29,692 bases of DNA from contig QAXH01006121.1 in assembly GCA_004335635.1 (NCBI GenBank), positions 322-30,013 of the forward strand. Direction: 5' to 3'. Shown here piece by piece: positions 1 through 9,500 of this stretch. The notes beneath the pieces were generated by a model. The model saw only the letters and a list, made by a program, of their open reading frames with translations, was not told the DNA's origin and ran no database searches. The stretch is from Chloromonas sp. AAM2. Its lineage: Eukaryota; Chlorophyta; Chlorophyceae; Chlamydomonadales; Chlamydomonadaceae. How positions within the stretch are numbered: position 1 is the stretch's first letter; the number at the start of each line of letters is the position of its first letter. The position numbers were made by a program, and so were the translations under genes.

Positions 1-994
1 AGCAGGTGAGGCGTGCAGAAGGCAAGATCTCACAATCTCTCGTGCTCCTTGGTCCACGTCCATCCTCAGCTTGATCAGAATCTTCTTGGCGTCGTCAAGA
101 AGCAACTCCTTGTCCTCCGATATCTCTATCGAAGGATTAAGGCTGGCAGCCACCGACTGCGCAGTGCCAACCTGTACATGTGCATGGCAGTGCCAACCTG
201 GTACATGTGCATGGCAGTGCCACCCTGGTGACAACCAACGGATGCATGCGTGCATGGCTAAAGGTGTTGCAAGGCTGCAGGTGTTGCATGGCAGAAATGG
301 CACATGCACCTTGTCTGGCTTAATCACCTTGGCAATGCCAAAAGCCCACGAGTAACTCCTCTTTGACTGGATCGACAGGCGATCAACGTGTGCATCCAGC
401 ACAGCTCGCAGCATGTCGGCCTCGCTCAAACCCTGACGCTTGGGCGACTGGGTGGCTTCTGGCGAGGGCTGAGCGACCTGCAGAGCATGATTGCCAGCAT
501 GTCAGTGACGTAAAGATACAAGAGCAAATGCGGCAAGACCAAAGCAGATGTTTGAAAATTCGCGACAGTTCAAACAACTTTTTTGCCTGTTTGCCTTTTT
601 TTTCTGTTCCCAGTAGCGGTTGCCCTTCCTCGTTGGCCGCGCTGAACTTGTGCCTTGGTTGGCGGCAACATCTTGTCCGGGGGAGCTCTCAAGGTTGCAT
701 CGAGGACAAAACCTGCACGTGTGAGCCTACATTGTTAACAGAGCGTTGCTGATGTTTGTGGCTCAAATGCCTGCTTAGTTTTGCATTGCCTGCTGTAGCT
801 ATGCCATCAGTTACATAGCTGTGCCAGCTAACCGTCCTGCTTGTGAATGCTGCTTGCCCAAACGCAGGGGAGCCCAGTTCTTGCTTCCTCAGCCCTTGGC
901 AGGCCCCAGTCAAGTATATTGAATACGGTACATATTATCATGCAATCTTGATGCTTGATGCATAGGCAGCTGCACCGACACCCACACGCCTCAC
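1..994. other. Left-end stretch without a supported gene
   Basis: I see no reading frame here that behaves like a conserved protein. It holds a short tandem repeat at 162-228 and T-rich tracts near 578-612. A minus-strand open stretch from about 715 down to about 570 follows an AG acceptor-like site and ends in a basic, Lys/Arg-rich tail. It could be a terminal exon of the F-box-like candidate to its right, but the phase link is not established. Confidence 0.4.
162..228. repeat. Short tandem repeat, 26-27 bp unit, about 2.5 copies
   Basis: The unit begins CAGTGCCAACCTG and ends with a TACATGTGCATGG-like tract. Copies lie at 162-187 and 188-214, with a partial copy at 215-228. The second copy has one extra G. 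It lies outside any supported gene. Confidence 0.8.
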
Positions 995-1347
995 CTTGAA
1001 GATCAACTTGGTCAAAGGAAGTCCTTGAGCAGCGTCGAGAATGAATGGTGGAATGATTGACCAGTCTTCTCTCTTGGATACAAGCCGCAGGGAGAGTACA
1101 TTGGAAACCCTCGACGCCATGCTGTGCTTTGGCGATGCTGTGCTGTGGCATCCTCAGCTGTGCACGCTTCACTCACGTCAAAACGCAGCTGCATGCCTCG
1201 TGTACGCAGAACTGAGTCTCTGAATGCAGTGCACAGCTGCACCAGCTGCAGCCTGTCACTTCCGGCATGCTTCGCAATCAGCTCCAGGCACTCGCCCGGA
1301 AGAGACAGTCGATCGTTGTTTGCCATCGTCGGTGTGGCAAATGTCAC
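995..1347 (-). pseudogene. F-box-like N-terminal exon with a frame break
   Basis: From an ATG at 1347 the minus strand reads about 60 residues with an F-box-like pattern: a SLPGECLELIAKH segment, then QLVQLCTAFRDSVL, resembling the LPxELLxxI...LxxVCKxFRDLV consensus that recruits substrates to SCF ubiquitin ligases. Near 1120-1150 the coding character passes to a second frame, which reads a leucine-repeat-like stretch (SNVLSLRLVSKRED, ILDAAQGLPLTKLIF) and ends at a good donor, AAG/GTGAGG, at 995/994. Moving from one frame to the other needs a one-base change; no intron of normal length fits. Either this is a decayed F-box/LRR gene, a sequencing error, or only one of the two frames is real. 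The family call rests on pattern only. Confidence 0.35.
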
Positions 1348-3319
1348 AATGCGTGGAGTCTTGCTTGTCCAATGTGGAGAACGTGGAAATCATGCACGGC
1401 ACTCCAGTCACACTCCAGTCTCTGGTGTGGTAGACCAGTTATGCCACTGTAATCGCTGATTAGACTGACTGCATATTTATTTCATCTGTTGAACGCACGT
1501 TGGGCTGGCCACGGCTGTGGTGCCAGGCTGAACCCATGGACAAGAACCTTGGACGACATGCTGCTTCGAGACATGCGCACAAGCGTCTGCTCGTAGACGT
1601 GCGCACAGCACAAACCAGACTCTGCAGACCAGAGGATCAGACCAGCAGGCTGTAGTGAGGAAGGGCATGGATCCCACACTTCCAACTCAGAACCGTATTG
1701 TTAGTGATTACATTCGTACTGTGGGTGTTGTGCCCACTTGACGCCCAGTGCAACAAACGCTCACCTCAACAAGAGTGGTTGATCATGGTAGACGGAATGT
1801 CCAGACGCTGCCTCAGGCCCTGTGCCCGTGCGAGCTGGACGAACTAATGTTGGACAACATACACAGCACACAGATCTTGAACGTGATGGCTCCCAAATTC
1901 TTGAAATGACAGTGACAGTATGCGACAGGTTACTGCAGATTACCTTGCCGAGAAATTGCACAGGTTATGCGCGTATGTGAGCTAACTTGTGTAGGCAGTG
2001 CACGCCACTGGTTCCCGGAGAGCCTTATGTGCAATGATACAGACATGGGCAGCGTACAGACGGAGAAGCACACAGACGGATTGCGGCAACTGAGCCGAAC
2101 AACGGACGTGAATCGTGACAACAAGGACTGCCAGCCGCCAGCCGCCAACAGAACTGAACGAAAAAAGAACTGCCTGACGTCACCCGTCAGGCATCAGTCA
2201 AGATGCAGGCCACCCATACTTGACAGTAGCTGGCCTTACGACCATGATTGACCGGCTTGATGTTGTTGACATACGCACGATAACTACGCACTACAACTAC
2301 GACTACAACTACGCACAAGTGCCAAAGGGTGAACGGTATGCTGGGCACACTCGTGGCTGTATAGTTGATGACCTGGGACGTGGAACGATGTGGAGCTCAC
2401 TGAATCGCCTTTACACACCTCAACAACCTGGTTTGCATTTGCCACAGCTTCAACACTATCCAGAGTCTTAGCGCCAGCAGCGACCACCCCGACACTGTTG
2501 TGCTACGTTATGGCACAGTGGAACACACTTCCGTGCGTACGATGCTGCATGAAATCCACGAAGACACTGGACATGGACAAAGGGCAAAATGCCATACATG
2601 TGACTGTCTGGGCTGATGGGTAGCAGCCAGGTTGGATTAGATGTCACGTGGTAAAACACCAGGTCTCCTACACCGAGTACCAACAGATGCGCATACCAAA
2701 GGTTGACCAGGTCAGAATAGCGATCACCACTTCCGCTCATGTGCCTTTGCCCTGATTCTCCACTCCATCCCACCGTCTTGTGCGACTGATGATTGCTTCG
2801 TATGTGGTTTTAGGAGCCCTTGTTCTGCACGCATGAGGTCAGCAGGAATGCAAACTCGTATGCGGTACGTGTCAAATGTTGCTCCATTCCAGGCCACACA
2901 AAAAAAGAAGTTTGCCAGCTCTGGGACAATTTCTGTCATTACCACTGAAACATGTGTTGGTGATGTGTGTTGTAGTTGATTGTAGTTGATTGTAGTTTAC
3001 TTCTTTCTTTTACCATTGTCCACTGCCAATCAAATGCTCAACTCAATCCCAGGACAATGGAAGCAGGTTGTGTGCAGCCTGAGGTGTGGATGGGAAGTGA
3101 TTGGCAGCGGGTTTGGACAATCCTGCTTGATATGCCCAGTGCATCACATGATCCAGACAGCGGCTGAACTCACACCTGAGACTGCAGACACCTGAGTTAT
3201 GTTTGCTGCACACCTAGTATTTATCAATAGGACCCAGCTGTGAGATACGATTTGTCAAATGTTGCATCCAGTTTCGCGTCCTTTCAAACCCCATTCATGA
3301 TTTCCCATTGCCGTCTCAC
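1348..3319. other. Stretch without a supported gene; small repeats only
   Basis: No open frame shows a recognisable domain. There is a 10-bp direct repeat (TGTAGTTGAT) at 2971-2996 and a CTACAACTACGA-like run near 2288-2316. A dispersed repeat fragment at about 2866-2935 is related to pieces at about 3243-3280 and 4268-4318. Downstream exons of the minus-strand candidate gene at 3320-4880 may lie at 2900-3200, but I could not fix them. Confidence 0.4.
2866..2935. repeat. Dispersed repeat fragment (copy 1)
   Basis: It contains TGTCAAATGTTGC followed by an A-rich tract, then AAGTTTGCCAG and CTGGGACAATT. The first half recurs near 3253-3266 and the second half near 4275-4303. The mosaic sharing suggests decayed copies of one dispersed element rather than exons. 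I do not recognise the family. Confidence 0.5.
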
Positions 3320-4880
3320 CTTGAGTCCCTTGCTCGACACCTCCTCCTCATCCCCAGACTCATCAGTCTCGCTGTCTGCATTGAGCTCATCTGCCACCCG
3401 GTTCAGCAGCTGTCCACTGAAGGCAGTGTTGGTCCACTTGAGAATAGCGCCCACGTGTGCAGTGACCTCATGCGGCACACGTGCATGGGGGGCCATTTGA
3501 ATGGCGTGTCCGAGGGCAAGCATGAGCTCTGAGAGATCGCACACGCGTGCACGGGGCGCCTGACGACCACTACGGCGTGTGGCAACCGGCATGGGCCCGG
3601 GATCAGCCTCAGTTGCGTTGCCTTGTGTGTCAGCCATGGGGCCGGGCTTGCGTGCGGGCATGACGGAACCGGGTGTCAGAGGGGGCTGGGATGCACGCGC
3701 AGCTGGCATGGCTGAACCTGGTGTCAGGGCGGGGCCGCTTACATGCAGACGGGCTGCTGGCCCGAGCACGGAGCCAGGCGTTTGGGGCTGGGGCTGGGCT
3801 CCTGCAGCAGTCTTGCCAAGGGTGCTGGGCTTCTGAGGTGTTACAGCCTCTGAGACCGTCTCCCCCTGTGCCTCTGCCAGCGTATTGGAATCGTTGCTGT
3901 CAGGCAAGCTGACAGCTAGCAGCTGCTGTAAGGCGGCAATGGTGGACTTGCCCACTGCCGCCCTGTCAGTCGCATCAAGTGCGGCAAGGTCAGGTGCATT
4001 GGCGTGGAGTGTGAGCTGTTGCTGAAGGGCTAGGACTGTGGCTTGGACTAGCGCGTTGATATCATCCACATTTCCCAGGTTGTTAAGTCCAGCCGGTGAA
4101 ACCTCATTGGGAGCTGATTCTTTTGCGTTCCCACTGCCAAGAATAGGGAACTCAAAGGATGCCGCAGGGTTGCTGCTGCTGTAAAGGTTTTCGGCAAACG
4201 CTGGGCTGGTGGTTGTGTCTGAGCAGTCCTGGCTGTTGTGACGAGCAGCACCTGTCATGCAAAGCATTATGTGGAGAGAAAAAAAGTTTGCCAGTCCTGG
4301 GACAATTCCTGGGACTGGCATCAAAACCGGTACCAGAATGGCACCAGAACGTGTGTTTTCTGAATGCAGCTGAGCAAATCCTGGCTGACAGGCATATAAC
4401 ATTCGATTGAGGGTATGACATCAGAGTTGAGAGGACGTGATACTTGCAAGCAAAGGGGCATGTGTGCCTGCATTGAACGAGTCTGTCCAGTCTGTGTGAT
4501 TACCTGAGCTAGCATCCGCCTGTAGCTTGATGCATGGCTTGATGCATGGCTCCTGCTGCTTGGCACCGCTATCAGTGCATGGCTGGTGCTGGTGCTGATG
4601 GTTCAGTTCACCCAAAACCGTCCTGGTGCCTGCAAGGTGGATTTGTACATGCAGCGCAAGTGATTGTACGTACAGCTCGCTGTGTAAGTTGGTGGTACAC
4701 CTGCTGGCAAGGTCTGCTTACATGCACATGAGGCCTTGGCTCCTGTGCATCTGGGGCTTGTGTGCCCCAGCCCAGATGGCACTCACCGCTGTCCAAGGCC
4801 ATCTGCAGCCCTTTCAGTGCCTCAATTGACAATAGCAGGGTGGCAAAGACAACTTCGCGCTTTGGCAAGCTGCATGGCAT
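3320..4880 (-). CDS. Candidate multi-exon gene: Pro/Thr-rich, acidic protein of unknown function
   Basis: I do not recognise a family. A consistent minus-strand model is: exon 1 at 4880-4787 (ATG start, helical stretch KREVVFATLLLSIEALKG, donor G/GTGAGTG), exon 2 at 4568-4504 (Ser-rich, donor CAG/GTAATC) and exon 3 at 4228-3320 (303 codons, donor AAG/GTGAGA). Phases are 1, 0, 0. Exon 3 encodes an Asn/Ala/Gln-rich start, three TPGS-type repeats in a Pro-rich middle (about 3640-3790), a basic RRSGRQAPRAR patch, a helical LMLALGHAIQMAPHARVP segment and an acidic tail (DSETDESGDEEE). Such composition fits a nuclear or scaffold protein, which is inference. Later exons are unresolved, and the intron before exon 3 holds a dispersed repeat fragment. 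Exon 3 could also be read with a longer 5' end (open to 4402). Confidence 0.4.
4268..4318. repeat. Dispersed repeat fragment (copy 2), next to a predicted exon
   Basis: It shares an A-rich tract followed by GTTTGCCAG, then CTGGGACAATT, with the fragment at 2866-2935. It sits directly upstream (in gene sense) of the predicted exon 3 of the 3320-4880 candidate and keeps that frame open, which artificially lengthens the open reading frame. Confidence 0.5.
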
Positions 4881-5549
4881 TTAGGATGGGATCCCGTCTC
4901 GTTTTACGCTGTCCAAGGCATTCGTTTGTCTGGAACTCTTCGAAGCGCATTTCAAACAGCTGTGATTACCTTAAGAGCTGCAAAGCTAGCGCTTCTCGAA
5001 CAAGGTTTGGCCTGACGATACAAAGATTCAAATCTCGAACTTAATCTTTGAGACTGGCCCGAGCTTACGGCTACCACATCAGCTTTGTTTTCTGCCTCAA
5101 ACACAAGGTTGTTCGCGACAACTCATTGAACCCTAATTCAGAAAACCCCTGGGACGCCACGTGAGTTCAAGGTGGGTGACTGAGATGCATTGCCAAGGCG
5201 TGTACCGTCTTGGACATCATGGGCCTCATAACAACATGTCATCCTGCACCAAGGCTTGCCCTGGACTGTTGTTTTAGATGGCGGCCTTGACAGCCGCATA
5301 CTGCAGTGACTGCTGCCATGACACTCTGACAAGGATCTTGCTGTACGTCTTGTGCTCTACACAAATGCCACAGCCCTAGTGCAACCGCATACACCTCAGT
5401 GACAAAGAGCCCGTAGATGAAGAGAAGTCCGGTTGCGTCCACTTCAGATTAATCCTGACCTTTGGCACCCTACAACAAGGTCATGCAGCACATGCACTCG
5501 CGCTAGCAAGCATGGAATATAACTCTGTGGAACACGACAAATCCAGAGC
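4881..5549. other. Stretch without a supported gene
   Basis: A minus-strand frame from an ATG at 4951 reads about 40 residues (starting MRFEEFQTNE) into the first exon of the neighbouring candidate but in another frame, then stops. It may be 5' untranslated sequence or an alternative start. The remainder up to about 5550 shows no coding pattern. Confidence 0.4.
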
Positions 5550-6448
5550 TCACCACCCCAGCATGCCTCTTGTGCAAGGACACCAGCAACGGGACGTGTA
5601 CAACACATCAGCTCGAAAGTTCAACACCATGGCAAGCCAGCTGCCCTGTTGTGTCAGCGAACCAGAAGCCATGCACATTTCACCAATCATCATCATCATC
5701 ATCACATGGATTATCATGGTTCAACCCACGGCGCCGCAAGACCAACCAAGTAGGCGCTCAGCAGCAGCCAGCAGCACCACCCAAACAAAGCATGATGCCC
5801 CCAAAAAACAATCACATGCAAGGTTCAGCGTCGTCTGGAGAGTCTGTTTCACAGCCCAGAAGGGAATTGGTTGGACCAATGCAATCAATCAAATCCATCA
5901 TGTCAAGACAATGCTGATGTGGCTGCTAAGTAGCTGCAGGATTTTCATGACAAGAACAAGTGGGAAGGACAGTGCACAGTCTCGTTAGTTCCTGAGTTTC
6001 ACACGTTGCTGGACATCTTCACATTGCCCTGTATTTGCCTCAGAGTGGGCGGTCCACAATTGCCTTTAGGTCATGCACATGCGCATACAAACCATTTGCA
6101 ACCCTGGCACGCCATGCGCCTGCAGATGCCCGCAACTGGTCACCCCCACCCAGATAACAAGTGATAATGTGTCTGCAGATGCGTACGTGACTGGTCTCAC
6201 TGCAGCACCATCGATCCTCTTAAAACGTAGTTGCTACCGGTGCTACCCGCAAATCTGTATGCACAGGCACGAGGTGATGTGGCATGAGGTGATGCTGGTG
6301 GTGGCGATTGCCCGGCCAGCCCAGCCAGTGTGAGTGCTGAGCCCTGGTCCGGGCCTGACCCGCCCAGCCCGTCCAGCGCCTGCAAGCTCACGGTCCCTGC
6401 AGTCATGTTCATCAGACCGCGACGCAAGTGGTTGCCGCAACCACGCTG
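5550..6448 (-). pseudogene. Diverged duplicate of the VPS11 3' end and its downstream flank
   Basis: This segment aligns in the same orientation with about 23390-24159, the last VPS11 exon plus its 3' flank. Shared landmarks, copy then original, are: the exon-end codons for LMNMTAG...LSLQALDGLGG (about 6350-6420 against 24060-24130), CAACCCTGGCACGCCATGCG at 6100 and 23761, TGCACAGTCT at about 5974 and 23653, and TGTACAACACA at about 5598 and 23446. The copy has lost the stop codon (TAA at 24018-24020 corresponds to TCG at 6305-6307) and has a 2-nt insertion within the exon part (about 6432-6438). Homology ends near 6448/24159, inside the exon, so only about 140 bp of exon was copied. It cannot encode VPS11. 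The copy is longer than the original because of insertions, among them an (ATC)6 tract. Confidence 0.8.
5686..5703. repeat. (ATC)6 microsatellite
   Basis: Six perfect ATC units. It lies inside the duplicated VPS11-flank segment and is absent from the corresponding place in the original at about 23490-23510, so it probably expanded after duplication. Confidence 0.85.
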
Positions 6449-6497
6449 CGAACAATGTAACCAAAATACCTGTGTTGTCACGCCTGGCTCTCCGTTA

Positions 6498-6502
6498 TTA
6501 CA
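6498..6502 (-). terminator. Poly(A) signal TGTAA, 3' end of the DUF3638 gene
   Basis: TTACA on the plus strand reads TGTAA on the coding strand, 65 bases beyond the stop codon at 6567. TGTAA is the usual poly(A) signal of chlorophyte algae. If used, the transcript would end before or at the edge of the duplicated VPS11 segment. No closer alternative was seen. Confidence 0.5.
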
Positions 6503-6566
6503 ATAGCTGAACAATCTGTACATGGGCCATTCTAACTAACCGTGCAGCCATGCCATCCTAGCCTCC

Positions 6567-9500
6567 TCAGCGCGGCGCCCAGTCAATAAGGCAGGCGTTC
6601 TCCAAGTCACTGTCCAGGAACAGCACGTGCTTGCCCCGCAGCCGTACAATCTTCTCACACTCATCCCTGCGGCCCTGCACCAGCTGCCTCAACAGCTTGA
6701 ACGCCAGCGTTTCCAGCCGGGGCTGAGCTGGCTGCGTAACGGCTGCCGTCGTCGTGAACTCGAACTGGGTCTGTCCATCGAACAGCGCAGCGCTGACCAG
6801 CCCATCACCCGGCAGCTGCAGCTGGCTGGCGGCGCCCGCCACCAGCCGCGGTGATACCTTGGACATGACAACTGCCAAGCGGTTGGCGTCGCCTGCGATG
6901 CCGCTGTGCGTGCGCTGCGCGTAGCACAGGCTGAACAGCACAGGCGTGGTGGGAGCGTTGACCTCAGCGAGTGGAGTGCGCCAGCCCTCCCAGACCAGCT
7001 CGAGCACACCCTCAGCCTCCTTCTCTGACAACAGCAAGATCTGGTCACTGCCCGGAAACAGCAGCACGTGGTCCACAGGCCGCAGGTAGTCAGCAGCCCC
7101 ACTGCCCGCGTGCTGTGTGGCTGTCAGAAAGTTGCGCGTGCAGAACACCCGCTTGCTCCATGCCAACTGGGGCGACAGCACCTGGCAGGCCGCTTCACGC
7201 AGGCTCAAGCCCACATCTCCAGGCAGATCAACGACAGACCCGGCACTGAGCACTGCCTCATAGTTCCTGCACACCAGTAGGCGCAGACGCAGATGACTGC
7301 AGCTTAATCCTGATGTGCGCATTACTGGGGAAGGATGTGTTGTTGAGGTTTCGCTTTCAGGTCACCGCTACATGGGTGGCTATTGCCTAATCCTTGCCAA
7401 GCCACTTCAACCAACTCACCAGTCAACTTCCTTAGCAGGAATCGCCTTTGCCACTGCCTTCTCCCTCACCCTCTCCTGCTCCTCCTCTTGCTCCACCTCA
7501 CGCTCACACTCGTCATCTGCCTGCTGCCCCATGACCACCATGTGCCCTTCGCCCAGCTTGGCGCTATGCAGGTGAATCTGCTGGACCAGCTGCACCACGT
7601 CCTGCAGGCCACCTGCGCCACTGCCGCTCTCCTGGCCAAGCCCGCAGCGGTGGAGCTCGCGCGTGGCCAGCACCTTAATCGCCTCATTCACATCTTTTTT
7701 GGCGATGCCGTCGGCGTACAGGCCATCCAGTTCCAGCACCTCTGGCAGCTTTGCCTTGTCGGGTATGTGCTTCGTCGTGGCGAAGTGAATGCCTTGGGTG
7801 GCCCAAGCAACTACGCCCTGCAAGGCAGGCAAGGGGCAGTGTCACCATTTTGAGCAGCGTTGGCCGCACTCAGATCAGATGGCAGGCGACATGATGGTTC
7901 CGAATCCTGAACTGCTGTGCCAGGTAAGCTTGCAGACACTCACCTACAGCGTGGCCTGCACTGTGTTTTGCATAACCCATTGCAACACATGCCGGGATGT
8001 CAGCTTCTCCGCGCTTGCCGCCAGCAATTTGATCTTGTTGGTCACATCACGTGGTCCTACGAAACGCATCGTCTGCCCACTGCCCAATTGCCGGAGTCGC
8101 CCTGCCGCCTGCATCATCTTGTCCTTGCACACGCCGTTCGCCAGCGTCAGCAGGCCCACTGCTTTGGGCCGCATGGGCACGTCCGAACCGTGGCAGCGCG
8201 CCTCGTCAAAAATGACGAAGGTCTCCTTGGTGCTGAGCGGTGACGCGTGGCGAGGGAAGCAACGGCCGTGTCTGTCACGGATCGTCCACTGGCCCGCTGC
8301 AGCATCAAAGTAACAGATACCCTTGAACTTCTCGTTGTCGGCCAGTTGCTCAAGCAGGTACCGTGCGGCCTCGCAGCGAACACACACCATGGCAAGCAAA
8401 CGGTCAGTGTGTGCTGCCCTCGCCTGCAAAACCCAAGCAAAGGCAAAAGGCGGGAAAACTACGCAGAGAGGGCGCTTACATCAGGAGGGAGCTGCACAAC
8501 CAAGCACAGCACGAGAAAGTCTGCGAGTCCTCACCGATGTTGGTGTCCGCGCACCTGTTGCTGACGCCCGCGAGCAGTGCACCACAGTCCATCAGGGCAT
8601 GCACGTTGCCAGTGGCGCAGAGGTTGAGGAGCGCCTTCTGTTGCGATGGTAGGCGCCCGTCCATGCCTGCTTCTGCGTTGTCTTCAAGGTCTCCTATTTT
8701 GAGTGTGCTGTACCGTTGATTATCCAGGATGATCTTGAGCATCTTACCGTTGGTAGCGAGGAGAGTACGTGCGGTTTCCTGGAGCGCACCGGCCTGCTTG
8801 ACAACCTCAGTGGTGTGCTGCTTGACCTGCCTGGGCATCAGGTTGTGGTTGTCGTTGGTGCCAGAGAAGCCCACGATGCGGCCGTTGGGGTTGTCCGCGA
8901 GGTGCCAGGCATGCGCCACCACGCGCGAGGGGAACTGCTTGGTTTGCGTGGGTAAGACGCAGAACTCCAGCCAGAAGTTGGTGGTGCAGAGATTGTGGCT
9001 GAATGCTTCGTACAGCTTATCGACCTGCAGGCTGCTGGTTGGATCCAGGTTCTTGGCCTCACTGAGCTCTTGCCTGACAAACTCCAGGGCCTGTTGGGTC
9101 TCTGCGTGCAGCAACCCACAGCGCAAACTGTTGAAAGCGGGCACAACCCAGCACAAAGTCTGTGCCAGAATGATCCAGCTGATGCACAGCAAGGGTCCAT
9201 GTGCGACGCACCTGCCGGTTCGATCGCATGAGCAAGCCAGTTGCTGTAGTGGCGCCGGCGTGCATTGTCGCCCATACTGACCAGCGTCTCAAGCGCTTTC
9301 ACAAATTCAGGGCGCGACAGCCCATCGTGTGCGTATGACAGCATGGTCAGGACCAGTGCCACGTCCGGCTGGGCATACTCGGACCGCTCCGCTGGAGTGT
9401 CAGCCGCACGGAATGGGACGGCCAACAGCTTGCGGGCAGTGGATAACCTGCACAGCACGTGCACGGCAAGGCAACAGGTTTGCAGGCAGAGAGAGTGAGG

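Noticed and set aside
5512..5988. Plus-strand open frames with Ile or Ser runs
   Set aside because: The runs come from the (ATC)6 tract. The segment aligns with the VPS11 downstream flank, where the frame is not preserved.
7944..7946. TAG read as glutamine (altered genetic code)
   Set aside because: All other exons, with many CAG and CAA codons, contain no in-frame TAG or TAA, so reassignment is unlikely.
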